Shown: one piece after another, positions 7,605-15,122 of the stretch | Position numbering within the stretch: position 1 is the stretch's first letter | Layout of the letters: each line of letters begins with the position of its first letter | NCBI GenBank assembly: GCA_947311265.1 | Contig: CAMZKQ010000257.1 | Coordinates: 1-16,491, forward strand | Source of the DNA: an uncultured Chlorobiota bacterium | Lineage (GTDB): Bacteria; Bacteroidota; Bacteroidia; Bacteroidales; JAADGE01 | Length of the DNA: 16,491 nucleotides | Direction: 5' to 3' | Translations under genes and position numbers: made by a program | Notes under the pieces: model-generated | Databases searched by the model: none | What the model was told of the DNA's origin: nothing | The model's input: the letters and a program-made list of their open reading frames with translations, nothing else

Positions 7605-8969
7605 ATGGCAAAGCCAAAAACAATATATATATGCCAAACTTGCGGTGCACAATCTGCCAAATGGGTAGGAAAATGTAACGCTTGCAACGACTGGAACTCC
7701 TTTACAGAAGAAGTAATAGAACAACGAAAAACAGCCTTTACAGCCGTTAGTAAGAAAAAATTAAAGGCAAAACCAGTTCGAGTTTCAGAAATTAAATTTG
7801 AAAAAGAGCAACGTATTAATACCAATAATGCCGAATTTAACAGAGTGCTCGGCGGAGGGTTAGTATCTGGTTCTTTGGTACTTATAGGCGGCGAACCCGG
7901 TATTGGAAAATCAACACTTGCCCTACAAGTAGCCATGAGCATACAAGATTTAACCACCCTATACGTGTCCGGCGAAGAAAGCCTTCCGCAAATAAAAATG
8001 CGTGCCGACCGAATAAGCACCGCCACAGGCAACTGCTTAGTACTCAGCGAAACCAAGCTAGAAAACATCCTAATTCAGGCAGAAGCAATTAACCCCGATA
8101 TAATTGTAATCGACTCCATACAAACCATTTATACCGAGCGGATTGAATCCTCCCCCGGCAGTGTTTCGCAAGTACGAGAGAGTGCCTCCGAAATTTTAAA
8201 ATACGCCAAAGAAAACGGCAAACCCGTAATCATGATTGGGCATATCACCAAAGAAGGCAGCCTAGCAGGGCCAAAAGTTTTGGAACATATTGTGGATACC
8301 GTCCTGCAATTCGAGGGCGACCGCCACCATGTTTACCGTATTTTACGCTCCATAAAAAACCGTTTTGGATCAACCTCCGAAATGGGCATTTTTGAAATGC
8401 GAAGCACCGGCTTGCGAGAGGTTACCAACCCCTCGGAACTACTGCTTTCGCAGAATAACGAAATGTCCAGCGGTACAGCAGTATCGGCTAGTGCCGAAGG
8501 AATGCGACCTTTACTACTTGAAATACAGGCACTTGTAAGCACCGCTGCTTATGGTACACCACAACGTAGCAGCACAGGTTTCGACCTTCGCCGGCTAAGC
8601 ATGCTACTTGCCGTACTCGAAAAACGAGCCGGTTTTCGCCTTGGGGCGAAAGATGTTTTCTTAAACATTGCGGGAGGTATAAAAGCCGACGACCCTGCCA
8701 ACGACCTCGCTGTAGTTTGCTCGGTACTCTCCTCAGATTTAGATATTTCTATCCCCCAAGATGTTTGCTTTGCTGGCGAAGTAGGGCTTTCTGGCGAAAT
8801 TCGCCCCGTTGTTCGGGTAGAGCAACGCATTGCAGAAGCGGCAAAGCAAGGCTTTAAGAAAATTTTTGTATCCAAATTTAGTCTAAAAAATGCAAACATC
8901 AAAAAAACAAAAATCGAAATTATTGGCGTATCCAAAGTCGAAGAAGTCTTTCGACAAATGTTTAGCTAG
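7605..8969 (+). CDS. radA: DNA repair protein RadA (Sms)
   Basis: A RecA-like, DnaB-like ATPase that promotes branch migration during homologous recombination and repair. The 454-aa length fits the family. In order: an N-terminal zinc finger with Cys10/Cys13 and Cys24/Cys27, Walker A GGEPGIGKST (95-104), Walker B IIVIDS (166-171), and the RadA-specific KNRFG motif (251-255). A C-terminal Lon-protease-like domain follows (about 280-454), with no need for protease catalysis. The start is set by the zinc finger at residue 10. It follows ychF by 84 bp with no terminator between, so the two may be cotranscribed. Confidence 0.97.
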   Translation: MAKPKTIYICQTCGAQSAKWVGKCNACNDWNSFTEEVIEQRKTAFTAVSKKKLKAKPVRVSEIKFEKEQRINTNNAEFNRVLGGGLVSGSLVLIGGEPGIGKSTLALQVAMSIQDLTTLYVSGEESLPQIKMRADRISTATGNCLVLSETKLENILIQAEAINPDIIVIDSIQTIYTERIESSPGSVSQVRESASEILKYAKENGKPVIMIGHITKEGSLAGPKVLEHIVDTVLQFEGDRHHVYRILRSIKNRFGSTSEMGIFEMRSTGLREVTNPSELLLSQNNEMSSGTAVSASAEGMRPLLLEIQALVSTAAYGTPQRSSTGFDLRRLSMLLAVLEKRAGFRLGAKDVFLNIAGGIKADDPANDLAVVCSVLSSDLDISIPQDVCFAGEVGLSGEIRPVVRVEQRIAEAAKQGFKKIFVSKFSLKNANIKKTKIEIIGVSKVEEVFRQMFS

Positions 8970-9013
8970 AATTACCGGACTAAAAAATATTTCATTATTA
9001 ACCTGAATCTTCC

Positions 9014-9021
9014 TACTTTTG
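9014..9021 (+). promoter_or_regulatory. -7 element upstream of the DUF4293 gene
   Basis: TACTTTTG matches TAnnTTTG exactly, 21 bp before the ATG. A TTTG -33 box is not obvious at the standard spacing (only TTTC further upstream). The predicted start site would give a leader of only about 15 nt. Confidence 0.45.
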
Positions 9022-9042
9022 TAGCTCATAAAAAATAAATAA

Positions 9043-9498
9043 ATGATACAAAGAATCCAAACCGTATGGCTATTTTTAGCCTTCCTTTCAGCCGCAGTAC
9101 TTTTTTTCTTGCCCTTAGCAGAAATTTCACAAGCTGGTAAAAACTTTGAATTGCTCTATCGTGGAATTTACCCACTTACTGGCGAAAACCCTGAAATGAA
9201 ATTAGCATCAATTCCACTAGCCTCTATAAACTTTTTAACTGCATTATTAAGTATTACGAGCATATTTTTGTTTAAAAAAAGAAAGCTGCAAATGCGTATT
9301 TGTATGTATAACAGCATCTTACTAATTGCAGTAACTGGGCTTATTTACTACTACTCGTCCTACGCAATGGGCAGTTGCGAAACGACGTTTGACCTCGCTT
9401 CTGCATTTCCAATAGTTGCTTTCATTCTTACAATGCTGGCCAGAAATGCCATAAAAAAAGACGATAAATTAGTAAAATCTTTAGATCGAATTCGGTAG
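9043..9498 (+). CDS. DUF4293 family membrane protein
   Basis: A 151-aa integral membrane protein of unknown function with four hydrophobic segments (about 7-26, 60-77, 87-105 and 118-135). The opening MIQRIQTVWLFLAF, the central KKRKLQMRICMYNS and the C-terminal KKDDKLVKSLDRIR match what I recall of DUF4293. That family appears confined to Bacteroidota, where it is often found near rho. The loop between TM1 and TM2, expected to be periplasmic, is 30-35 residues. A promoter-like -7 element sits just upstream, and the gene closes the lysS-to-radA run. No function should be inferred. Confidence 0.8.
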   Translation: MIQRIQTVWLFLAFLSAAVLFFLPLAEISQAGKNFELLYRGIYPLTGENPEMKLASIPLASINFLTALLSITSIFLFKKRKLQMRICMYNSILLIAVTGLIYYYSSYAMGSCETTFDLASAFPIVAFILTMLARNAIKKDDKLVKSLDRIR

Positions 9499-9852
9499 CG
9501 TTACTTGTATTAAAAAAGCATCGTTTAGCCTGAAAAAACCAACCTTATAGCCCCCTAGCTCCCAACCACTAAAGCAGAAATTTTCTATTTATAGCCCCTC
9601 TTTAGTTTTTAATTTTAATGTAAAAAAGAAACGAAATTTAAGTTAAGGCATCAAATTTGCATAGGGATTTGTACTGAAAGCTACCTAAATTGCGTTAATA
9701 AAATGAAAGCCTCAAATGTAGTTTATTATAAAAAGAAGATTAGGTATAAATATTTTACCTCTAATTAGAATACTTTTTATATATTTACCAACTTATCGAA
9801 GCTAAATTTATTTAATAGAAAGATTAAACTATTTTTCAGAAAAAAAACAATA
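9499..9852. other. Gene-free region upstream of the SUMF1-fold pair
   Basis: These 354 bp contain no plausible gene on either strand. A 10-bp direct repeat TTATAGCCCC (9545-9554 and 9589-9598) lies in a C-rich patch within otherwise AT-rich DNA. No clear terminator is seen after the DUF4293 gene. The best promoter-like string for the next gene is TATATTTA (9778-9785), one mismatch from TAnnTTTG and without a -33 box. Confidence 0.6.
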
Positions 9853-10749
9853 ATGAAACGAGCGTATTTAAATTTAAAAATGACAGTCTTACTTGTTGCC
9901 CTTATTACAGCAACAGGATTTTCGCAAAACTCACCAACAATGGTCAGCGTAGAAGGTGGTTCTTTTACAATGGGTAGCAATGTAATTGTTGATGTTAAAG
10001 AAGACAAAGACAAAGCCCCTGCCCACAAAGTAAAAGTAAGGTCTTTTGATATTGGGCAACACGAAGTTACCGTAGCACAGTACAAAAAATTTGTAGCTGC
10101 AACGGGTAAAAAAATGCCCCCAAAGCCTGATGCAGAATGGCTAGATAGCCACGAAGACACAAAAAAATTCTATCCCACCATATCGAACCCCTTTTGGGGT
10201 TGGAAAGCACAATTTCCAATGCACCACGTCAGTTGGTACGATGCAATTGCTTACTGCAACTGGCTAAGTGCTAAAAACGGGTTAGCAAAAGTATATACAA
10301 AAAATGCCGATGGAGGGTGGGATACCGACCTTACAAAAAAAGGCTACCGCCTACCCACAGAAGCAGAATGGGAGTTCGCTGCAAGAGGGGGCAACAAATC
10401 TAAAGGCACCGACTTTAGTGGCTCTTCAAATGCCTCATCAGTAGCTTGGTACGACGAAACGACAAAGCTATCAGGCCCTAAAAAAGTAAAAACTAAAGCC
10501 CCCAACGAACTTGGCATCTACGACATGAGCGGAAACGTTTGGGAATGGTGTTCAGATTATTATAATGCCAATTACTACAAATCTTCGCCTGCCGATAACC
10601 CATTTAACTCATCAAGCTCTCCATCAAGAGTGCTTAGAGGTGGTGGCTGGCACTACAAAGCACACTACGCACAGGTTACAAGCAGAGATGGTCCCTATCC
10701 ACACCATGCAAATTACAACACTGGTTTTCGCTTGGCAAGAACAAAATAA
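9853..10749 (+). CDS. Secreted SUMF1/FGE-fold protein lacking catalytic Cys
   Basis: A 298-aa protein with a Sec signal peptide (about 1-25, ending TATGFSQ, no lipobox) and then one complete SUMF1 (formylglycine-generating-enzyme, C-type-lectin-like) domain. Domain landmarks are TMVSVEGGSFTMGSN (29-43), HEVTVAQYKKF, the core GYRLPTEAEWEFAARGG, GIYDMSGNVWEWCSDYY, and a C-terminal RGGGW (262-266) ending GFRLART. In true FGE two cysteines follow the RGGS motif; here the stretch reads HYKAHYAQVTSRDG and has none. It is therefore unlikely to make formylglycine. The GldJ/GldK gliding proteins and many secreted Bacteroidota proteins use the same fold without catalysis. A close paralogue starts 6 bp downstream, so the two are surely cotranscribed. 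A structural or binding role outside the inner membrane is inference. Confidence 0.85.
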   Translation: MKRAYLNLKMTVLLVALITATGFSQNSPTMVSVEGGSFTMGSNVIVDVKEDKDKAPAHKVKVRSFDIGQHEVTVAQYKKFVAATGKKMPPKPDAEWLDSHEDTKKFYPTISNPFWGWKAQFPMHHVSWYDAIAYCNWLSAKNGLAKVYTKNADGGWDTDLTKKGYRLPTEAEWEFAARGGNKSKGTDFSGSSNASSVAWYDETTKLSGPKKVKTKAPNELGIYDMSGNVWEWCSDYYNANYYKSSPADNPFNSSSSPSRVLRGGGWHYKAHYAQVTSRDGPYPHHANYNTGFRLARTK

Positions 10750-10755
10750 AACAAA

Positions 10756-11541
10756 ATGATAAGGATTAAACTATTAATACTGGCAATAACTTTGCTTTCG
10801 ACCCTCACTTTATTGGCTCAAAAAGAACCAACTATGGTATTGGTAAAAGGCGGTACTTTTACAATGGGAAGCAATAAAAGCGAACCCGATGAAAGACCAC
10901 AACATAAAGTTACGCTTAGCAATTACTATATAGGAAAATATGAAATTACAGTAAAGCAATACAAAGAATACTGCAAAGCCACAAGAAAAAGAATGCCAGC
11001 CAACCCTCAAAAAGAATGGTACGAACAGCATGATATGGCAAGAAAACCATGGGTTTGGAAAGATAATTACCCCATTACTAATGTAACATGGACTGATGCT
11101 GCAGGCTACTGCAAATGGCTCTCTAAAAAAACAGGTAAAAAATACGCCTTACCAACGGAAGCACAATGGGAGTTTGCAGCAAAAGGCGGTACAAGCAGTA
11201 AAAAATATAAATTTAGTGGAGGCGATAATCCAAAGCAAGTATCATGGTTCGATGAAACCACTTACGAAAAAGGACCAATGGCAGTAGGGCGATTAAAACC
11301 CAATGAATTAGGCATTTACGATATGAGCGGCAATGTATGGGAATGGTGTTCGGATCGTTATGGGCGTTATTCCAAAGGGAAACAAAAAAACCCAAAAGGC
11401 CCTTCCAAAGGTAGCTTCCGGGTTATCCGTGGAGGCTCGTGGTACTATGTTGAAGAAATGGTGAAAGTAACCACCAGAGATGGGCCCTACCCACATTATA
11501 CAAATTTTAATTATGGTTTTCGAGTAGTCATTAACCCTTAA
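10756..11541 (+). CDS. Secreted SUMF1/FGE-fold protein, tandem paralogue
   Basis: A 261-aa protein with a signal peptide (about 1-21, ending LTLLAQ, no lipobox) and a SUMF1 domain parallel to that of its upstream neighbour. Landmarks are TMVLVKGGTFTMGSN, YEITVKQYKEY, YALPTEAQWEFAAKGG, GIYDMSGNVWEWCSDRY and RGGSW (225-229), ending YGFRVVINP. It lacks the upstream paralogue's insertion of about 20 residues (the AKVYTKNADGGWDTD region). Catalytic FGE cysteines are absent (YYVEEMVKVTTRDG). Both proteins share the unusual RDGPYPH motif near the end, which points to a local duplication followed by divergence. It starts 6 bp after the first gene and is followed by a strong terminator, so the pair forms a two-gene operon. 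Function unknown. Confidence 0.85.
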   Translation: MIRIKLLILAITLLSTLTLLAQKEPTMVLVKGGTFTMGSNKSEPDERPQHKVTLSNYYIGKYEITVKQYKEYCKATRKRMPANPQKEWYEQHDMARKPWVWKDNYPITNVTWTDAAGYCKWLSKKTGKKYALPTEAQWEFAAKGGTSSKKYKFSGGDNPKQVSWFDETTYEKGPMAVGRLKPNELGIYDMSGNVWEWCSDRYGRYSKGKQKNPKGPSKGSFRVIRGGSWYYVEEMVKVTTRDGPYPHYTNFNYGFRVVINP

Positions 11542-11546
11542 TTTAG

Positions 11547-11571
11547 AAATCCGCTTTTGCGGATTTTTTTT
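11547..11571 (+). terminator. Rho-independent terminator after the SUMF1-fold pair
   Basis: A perfect 8-bp GC-rich stem (11547-11554 with 11559-11566) with a TTTT loop is followed by a run of T residues. It lies 6 bp past the stop codon of the second SUMF1-fold gene. Confidence 0.95.
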
Positions 11572-11650
11572 GCACTAAATCAAATCAGTTCCCATTTAAT
11601 CAAGATTTATGGGCAGTTTGTTTTTAATGCAGTACTCATAATTAAGAATA

Positions 11651-11670
11651 TTCAACAATATTCAACAATA
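11651..11670. repeat. Short tandem repeat, two copies of ttcaacaata
   Basis: Two perfect adjacent copies of a 10-mer, followed by a further ataata. They lie between the terminator and the tatC promoter, ending 13 bp before its -33 box. They could be a spacer or a binding site; nothing in the sequence decides. Confidence 0.6.
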
Positions 11671-11683
11671 ATAATACTTTTTT

Positions 11684-11713
11684 TTTGCTAGCTATAGTAA
11701 ATGTTTACTTTTG
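11684..11713 (+). promoter_or_regulatory. tatC promoter
   Basis: TTTG (11684-11687), an 18-bp spacer and TACTTTTG (11706-11713) match the Bacteroidota -33/-7 consensus exactly. Transcription would start near 11720, about 10 nt before the ATG at 11731. The -7 box overlaps the ATG at 11701, which therefore cannot be the start codon on this transcript. Confidence 0.75.
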
Positions 11714-11730
11714 CAAAAGGAACTATTTTT

Positions 11731-12546
11731 ATGAAAAAAGAACAAGATTGGAAAGACATGCCATTTTTACAACACCTAGAAGTGTTACGATGGCATATTA
11801 TTCGCTCCTTACTCGCCGTACTATTCGTTGCAATTATTGCCTTTATATTCAAAAATATAATTTTTGATACGATAATATTTGCCCCAAAAACAGCCGACTT
11901 TTTCACCAATGTAAAACTTTGTGAATTTGGCAACTATATAGGTGTCGAATCACTTTGTATAAATAAGCACCCCTTCAAAATCATTAATATAACTCTTGCC
12001 GGGCAATTTTCAACACATATTTCGGTGTCCATTGTTGCAGGATTCATGATTGCCTTTCCTTATGTTTTTTTCGAGTTTTGGCGTTTTATCTTGCCAGCAC
12101 TTAAAGAAAAGGAACGAAAACACAGCCGAGGCACCGTTTTTTTCTCCTCTATCCTATTTTCGCTCGGTGGTCTGTTTGGTTATTTCCTAATTTTACCATT
12201 ATCGGTACACTTTTTAGGCTCGTACACAGTAAGTAGTGAAGTGGTAAACACAATAAATATTACCTCTTATATCCAAACTTTCACCTCTGTAATTTTAGCC
12301 GCAGGTGTAATTTTTGAACTCCCGATATTTATATTTTTCCTAAGTAAAATAGGGTTAGTTACTCCCGCAATGCTTAAAAAATACCGTAAACACTCGCTTG
12401 TAATTATACTTGCCCTTTCGGCAATTATTACACCGCCAGATATTTTTAGCCAAATTTTAGTATCCTTCCCCCTACTAGTGCTTTACGAAATAGGTATTTT
12501 AATATCCAAAAGGGTAGTAAAAAAAGACAAGAGCGTTTTAGTTTAG
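11731..12546 (+). CDS. tatC: Sec-independent protein translocase TatC
   Basis: The core polytopic subunit of the twin-arginine translocase, which recognises the RR signal peptide of folded proteins. From 11731 it is 271 aa and begins MKKEQDWKDMPFLQHLEVLRWHI, with the conserved cytoplasmic Phe-Leu-x-His-Leu-Glu-x-Leu-Arg segment that binds the signal peptide. Six membrane helices are visible, with the conserved FEFWRFILPALKEKERKH loop between helices 2 and 3. A longer first periplasmic loop with two Cys lies before TM2. A longer frame from 11701 exists, but that start lies within the promoter. The gene is convergent with murA, 16 bp away, with no terminator between. No tatA/B is in the window. 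Confidence 0.95.
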   Translation: MKKEQDWKDMPFLQHLEVLRWHIIRSLLAVLFVAIIAFIFKNIIFDTIIFAPKTADFFTNVKLCEFGNYIGVESLCINKHPFKIINITLAGQFSTHISVSIVAGFMIAFPYVFFEFWRFILPALKEKERKHSRGTVFFSSILFSLGGLFGYFLILPLSVHFLGSYTVSSEVVNTINITSYIQTFTSVILAAGVIFELPIFIFFLSKIGLVTPAMLKKYRKHSLVIILALSAIITPPDIFSQILVSFPLLVLYEIGILISKRVVKKDKSVLV

Positions 12547-12562
12547 GTATTCAACATTGGTG

Positions 12563-13867
12563 CTAAATCCGCTTAATATCTGCCCCAAGGGCGTTGAGCC
12601 GAAGGTCAATATTTTCATAACCTCGGTCTATTTGTTCAATATTATGAATAGTGCTTGTGCCACTTGCCGAAAGTGCTGAAATTAAGAGGGCTACACCCGC
12701 ACGAATATCTGGCGATGTCATAGTAGTACCCCGTAATTTCACTTCTTGGTTTAGCCCAATAACTGTAGCTCGATGCGGGTCGCAAAGGATTATTCTGGCG
12801 CCCATATCAATCAATTTATCGACAAAAAAGAGCCTACTTTCAAACATTTTTTGGTGGATAAGTACACTGCCTTTGGCTTGGATAGAAGCGACTAAAAGGA
12901 CACTTAGCAAATCGGGTGTAAGCCCTGGCCATGGGGCATCAGCGAGAGTCATGATAGAGCCATCTATAAATGTTTGTACGCTGTAATTTTCTTGTGTAGG
13001 AATAAAAATATGATCGCCTTGGCGTTGGAGCTGAATGCCTAATTTTTGAAATGTTTTAGGGATTACTCCCAGCTGGTCGTAAGCGGTATCTTTAATAAGA
13101 ATTTCAGATTTTGTCATTGCTGCCAAGCCTATAAAACTGCCAATTTCAATCATATCAGGCAACAGCCTGTGCGAACAGCCAGCGAGTGCCCCAACGCCAA
13201 GTATCTGTAACATATTCGAGCCAATGCCCAAAATTTTAGCCCCCATAACATTTAGCATTTTGCAAAGTTGCTGCAAATAAGGTTCGCAGGCGGCATTGTA
13301 AATGGTTGTTTTTCCTTTGGCCAAAACGGCCGCCATTAGGATATTTGCAGTACCGGTAACGGAGGCTTCTTCGAGTAGCATATACTTGCCTTTCAGGCTT
13401 TTAGCTGTAACTTCAATTATCGAGTTCTCGGTGTCATAGTTAAATTCTGCACCCAACTCCTGAAAGTCTAGCAGGTCGGTATCTAATCGTCGCCGACCAA
13501 TTTTATCGCCTCCCGGGAGGGGAATAAAGGCTTGCCCAAAGCGGGCGAGCAGAGGGCCAAGTATCATTACCGAGCCACGTAGTTTTGAGCCTTCTAGCAA
13601 AAATTCGTCTGTCCTAAGAAAATTAAGGTCTATATTTTTGGCTCTAAAAGTATATTCATTTTTACCCGGGCGGCTAATTTCAACGCCCATGCGTTGCAAT
13701 AATTTTATCAAATTATTGATGTCGATAATATCTGGGACATTACTAATTGTAATTTTTTCTGCGGTAAGCAGGCAGGCACAAATAACTTGAAGAGCTTCAT
13801 TTTTAGCACCTTGTGGGGTTATTTCGCCACTTAATCGCCGACCACCTGTAATGGTAAATGAGGACAT
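12563..13867 (-). CDS. murA: UDP-N-acetylglucosamine 1-carboxyvinyltransferase MurA (Asp-type)
   Basis: Transfers enolpyruvate from PEP to UDP-GlcNAc, the first committed step of peptidoglycan synthesis in the cytosol. It is 434 aa, slightly longer than E. coli MurA (419). Visible residues are Lys22/Asn23 in GAKNEALQV, the KLRGSVMILGPLLARFG segment (95-111), and DRGYENIDLRLNALGA near the C-terminus. The catalytic loop reads PLPGGDKIGRRRLD. Asp121 stands where E. coli has the fosfomycin-alkylated Cys115 (codon 13505-13507, gat on the minus strand). Asp at this position is active but fosfomycin-insensitive in Mycobacterium and Chlamydia MurA. The gene follows thiL by 15 bp and is very likely cotranscribed with it. 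Confidence 0.97.
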   Translation of the reverse strand: MSSFTITGGRRLSGEITPQGAKNEALQVICACLLTAEKITISNVPDIIDINNLIKLLQRMGVEISRPGKNEYTFRAKNIDLNFLRTDEFLLEGSKLRGSVMILGPLLARFGQAFIPLPGGDKIGRRRLDTDLLDFQELGAEFNYDTENSIIEVTAKSLKGKYMLLEEASVTGTANILMAAVLAKGKTTIYNAACEPYLQQLCKMLNVMGAKILGIGSNMLQILGVGALAGCSHRLLPDMIEIGSFIGLAAMTKSEILIKDTAYDQLGVIPKTFQKLGIQLQRQGDHIFIPTQENYSVQTFIDGSIMTLADAPWPGLTPDLLSVLLVASIQAKGSVLIHQKMFESRLFFVDKLIDMGARIILCDPHRATVIGLNQEVKLRGTTMTSPDIRAGVALLISALSASGTSTIHNIEQIDRGYENIDLRLNALGADIKRI

Positions 13868-13882
13868 TTTTTTATTTTTAGT

Positions 13883-14911
13883 TTATATTGCTTTCCAGCC
13901 CTGTGCCTCCAGAGCAATAGCGGTGCCGGATTGGCTTACCATAAAAATATTTTCGGGTTTATCGCTCATGTGCCCAATAATTGAGATTTCATTGATGCTT
14001 TTTATTTTATGAAATTCGCTTTGCGAAACGGTAAAGAGTAGCTCGTAATCTTCGCCGCCATTTAGGGCAAAAACAAGTGCGTCCATATTTATTTCTTGGG
14101 CAAAATCTTTGGTTTCTTGCACTATCGGTATTTTATCCTGATAGATGCTACATCCCACTTTTGATTGTGTGCAAAGGTGCAGTATTTCAGAGGAAAGTCC
14201 ATCGGAAATATCAATCATAGCAGTCGGAATTATATTTTTCTCGGCTAAAATTTCAATAATTTCTCGGCGAGGTTCTGGTCTTAATTGGCGTTGGAGGATA
14301 TAATCGAAGCCTGTTAATTGGGGTTGTAATTCGGGGTTGGCTTTGTAGAGTTCTTTTTCTCTTTCGAGTAGTTGCAGTCCTGCATAAGCAGCTCCCAAGT
14401 CGCCAGAAACACAGAGTAAGTCGTCGGGTTGTGCGGTGTTTCGGTAGGTAATTTTTTCTTCGTCGGCTTCGCCCAAAGCTGTTATGCTTATGATTAATCC
14501 TGACATGGAAGAGGCGGTGTCGCCTCCGATTAAATCGACTTTGTAGTTTTGGCAGGCTAGTTTAATGCCTGCATAGAGTTCTTCTATGGCTTCTAGCGGA
14601 AAGCGGTTGGATACGGCAATGGATACTGTTATTTGCCTTGGTGTGGCATTCATTGCATAAACGTCGGACAAATTAACTGTAACTGCCTTATAACCAAGAT
14701 GTTTTAATGGTACATACATGAGGTTAAAGTGTATCCCTTCGATGAGTAAATCGGTGGTTACCACTTGCTTTTTGTTGGCATAATTAAGTACTGCGGCATC
14801 ATCGCCTACAGCTTTTATGGTCGATTTATTATTTATTTCAAACCCTTTGGTGAGCCTTTTTATTAAGCCAAATTCGCCAAGTTCGGAAAGTGCTGTTTTT
14901 TTATTGTCCAT
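13883..14911 (-). CDS. thiL: Thiamine-monophosphate kinase
   Basis: ATP-dependent phosphorylation of thiamine monophosphate to thiamine diphosphate, the last step of cofactor synthesis, in the cytosol. It is 342 aa, in the normal range, with the PurM-like fold. Motifs are GDDAAV (36-41), TTDLLIEGIHF (52-62), NLSDVYAMNATP (80-91) and GGDTASS (129-135). Later come MIDISDGLSSEI and NGGEDYELLFT, the usual ThiL signature. The ATG at 14911 gives the family's LGEFGLIKRL opening at residue 10. It is the first gene of the thiL-murA pair. A -7 element lies 48 bp upstream, and no TPP riboswitch is visible in the leader, which is too short for one. Confidence 0.96.
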   Translation of the reverse strand: MDNKKTALSELGEFGLIKRLTKGFEINNKSTIKAVGDDAAVLNYANKKQVVTTDLLIEGIHFNLMYVPLKHLGYKAVTVNLSDVYAMNATPRQITVSIAVSNRFPLEAIEELYAGIKLACQNYKVDLIGGDTASSMSGLIISITALGEADEEKITYRNTAQPDDLLCVSGDLGAAYAGLQLLEREKELYKANPELQPQLTGFDYILQRQLRPEPRREIIEILAEKNIIPTAMIDISDGLSSEILHLCTQSKVGCSIYQDKIPIVQETKDFAQEINMDALVFALNGGEDYELLFTVSQSEFHKIKSINEISIIGHMSDKPENIFMVSQSGTAIALEAQGWKAI

Positions 14912-14958
14912 TATAATATAAGGTAACTTGAAGTATTAATCTTTTGCTAAAATAATTA

Positions 14959-14966
14959 CAAATATA
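14959..14966 (-). promoter_or_regulatory. -7 element of the thiL promoter
   Basis: On the minus strand this reads TATATTTG, matching TAnnTTTG exactly, 48 bp upstream of the thiL ATG. No clean TTTG -33 is seen at 17-23 bp. A 6-bp inverted repeat CTTGCC/GGCAAG (14994-14999 and 15015-15020) lies just behind it, between the two divergent promoters. Confidence 0.5.
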
Positions 14967-15031
14967 AGTAAAATTTAAGAAGGCTAATAAGAACTTGCCA
15001 AAGAAATAAGGGAGGGCAAGCTATTAAATGT

Positions 15032-15062
15032 TTTGTAAGTGGCAATAAAATTTATTACTTTG
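15032..15062 (+). promoter_or_regulatory. Promoter of the LPLAT-like gene
   Basis: TTTG at 15032-15035, a 19-bp spacer and TTACTTTG at 15055-15062 fit the Bacteroidota pattern with one mismatch in the -7. The expected transcript starts about 50 nt before the ATG at 15123. Confidence 0.6.
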
Positions 15063-15122
15063 CAAATTATTTATATTAAATCTTAATAACGCAACTATTT
15101 TTCACCGAATTTCTCTTTTATA

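Noticed and set aside
9777..10160. 127-aa minus-strand ORF across the start of the first SUMF1-fold gene
   Set aside because: It overlaps a well-supported coding region on the other strand and has no promoter or family features.
9853..11541. Active formylglycine-generating enzyme and sulfatase maturation system
   Set aside because: The catalytic cysteine pair is missing in both proteins and no sulfatase gene is present in the window.
11651..11670. CRISPR-like or attachment-site repeat
   Set aside because: There are only two adjacent 10-mers with no spacers, no nearby integrase and no tRNA gene.
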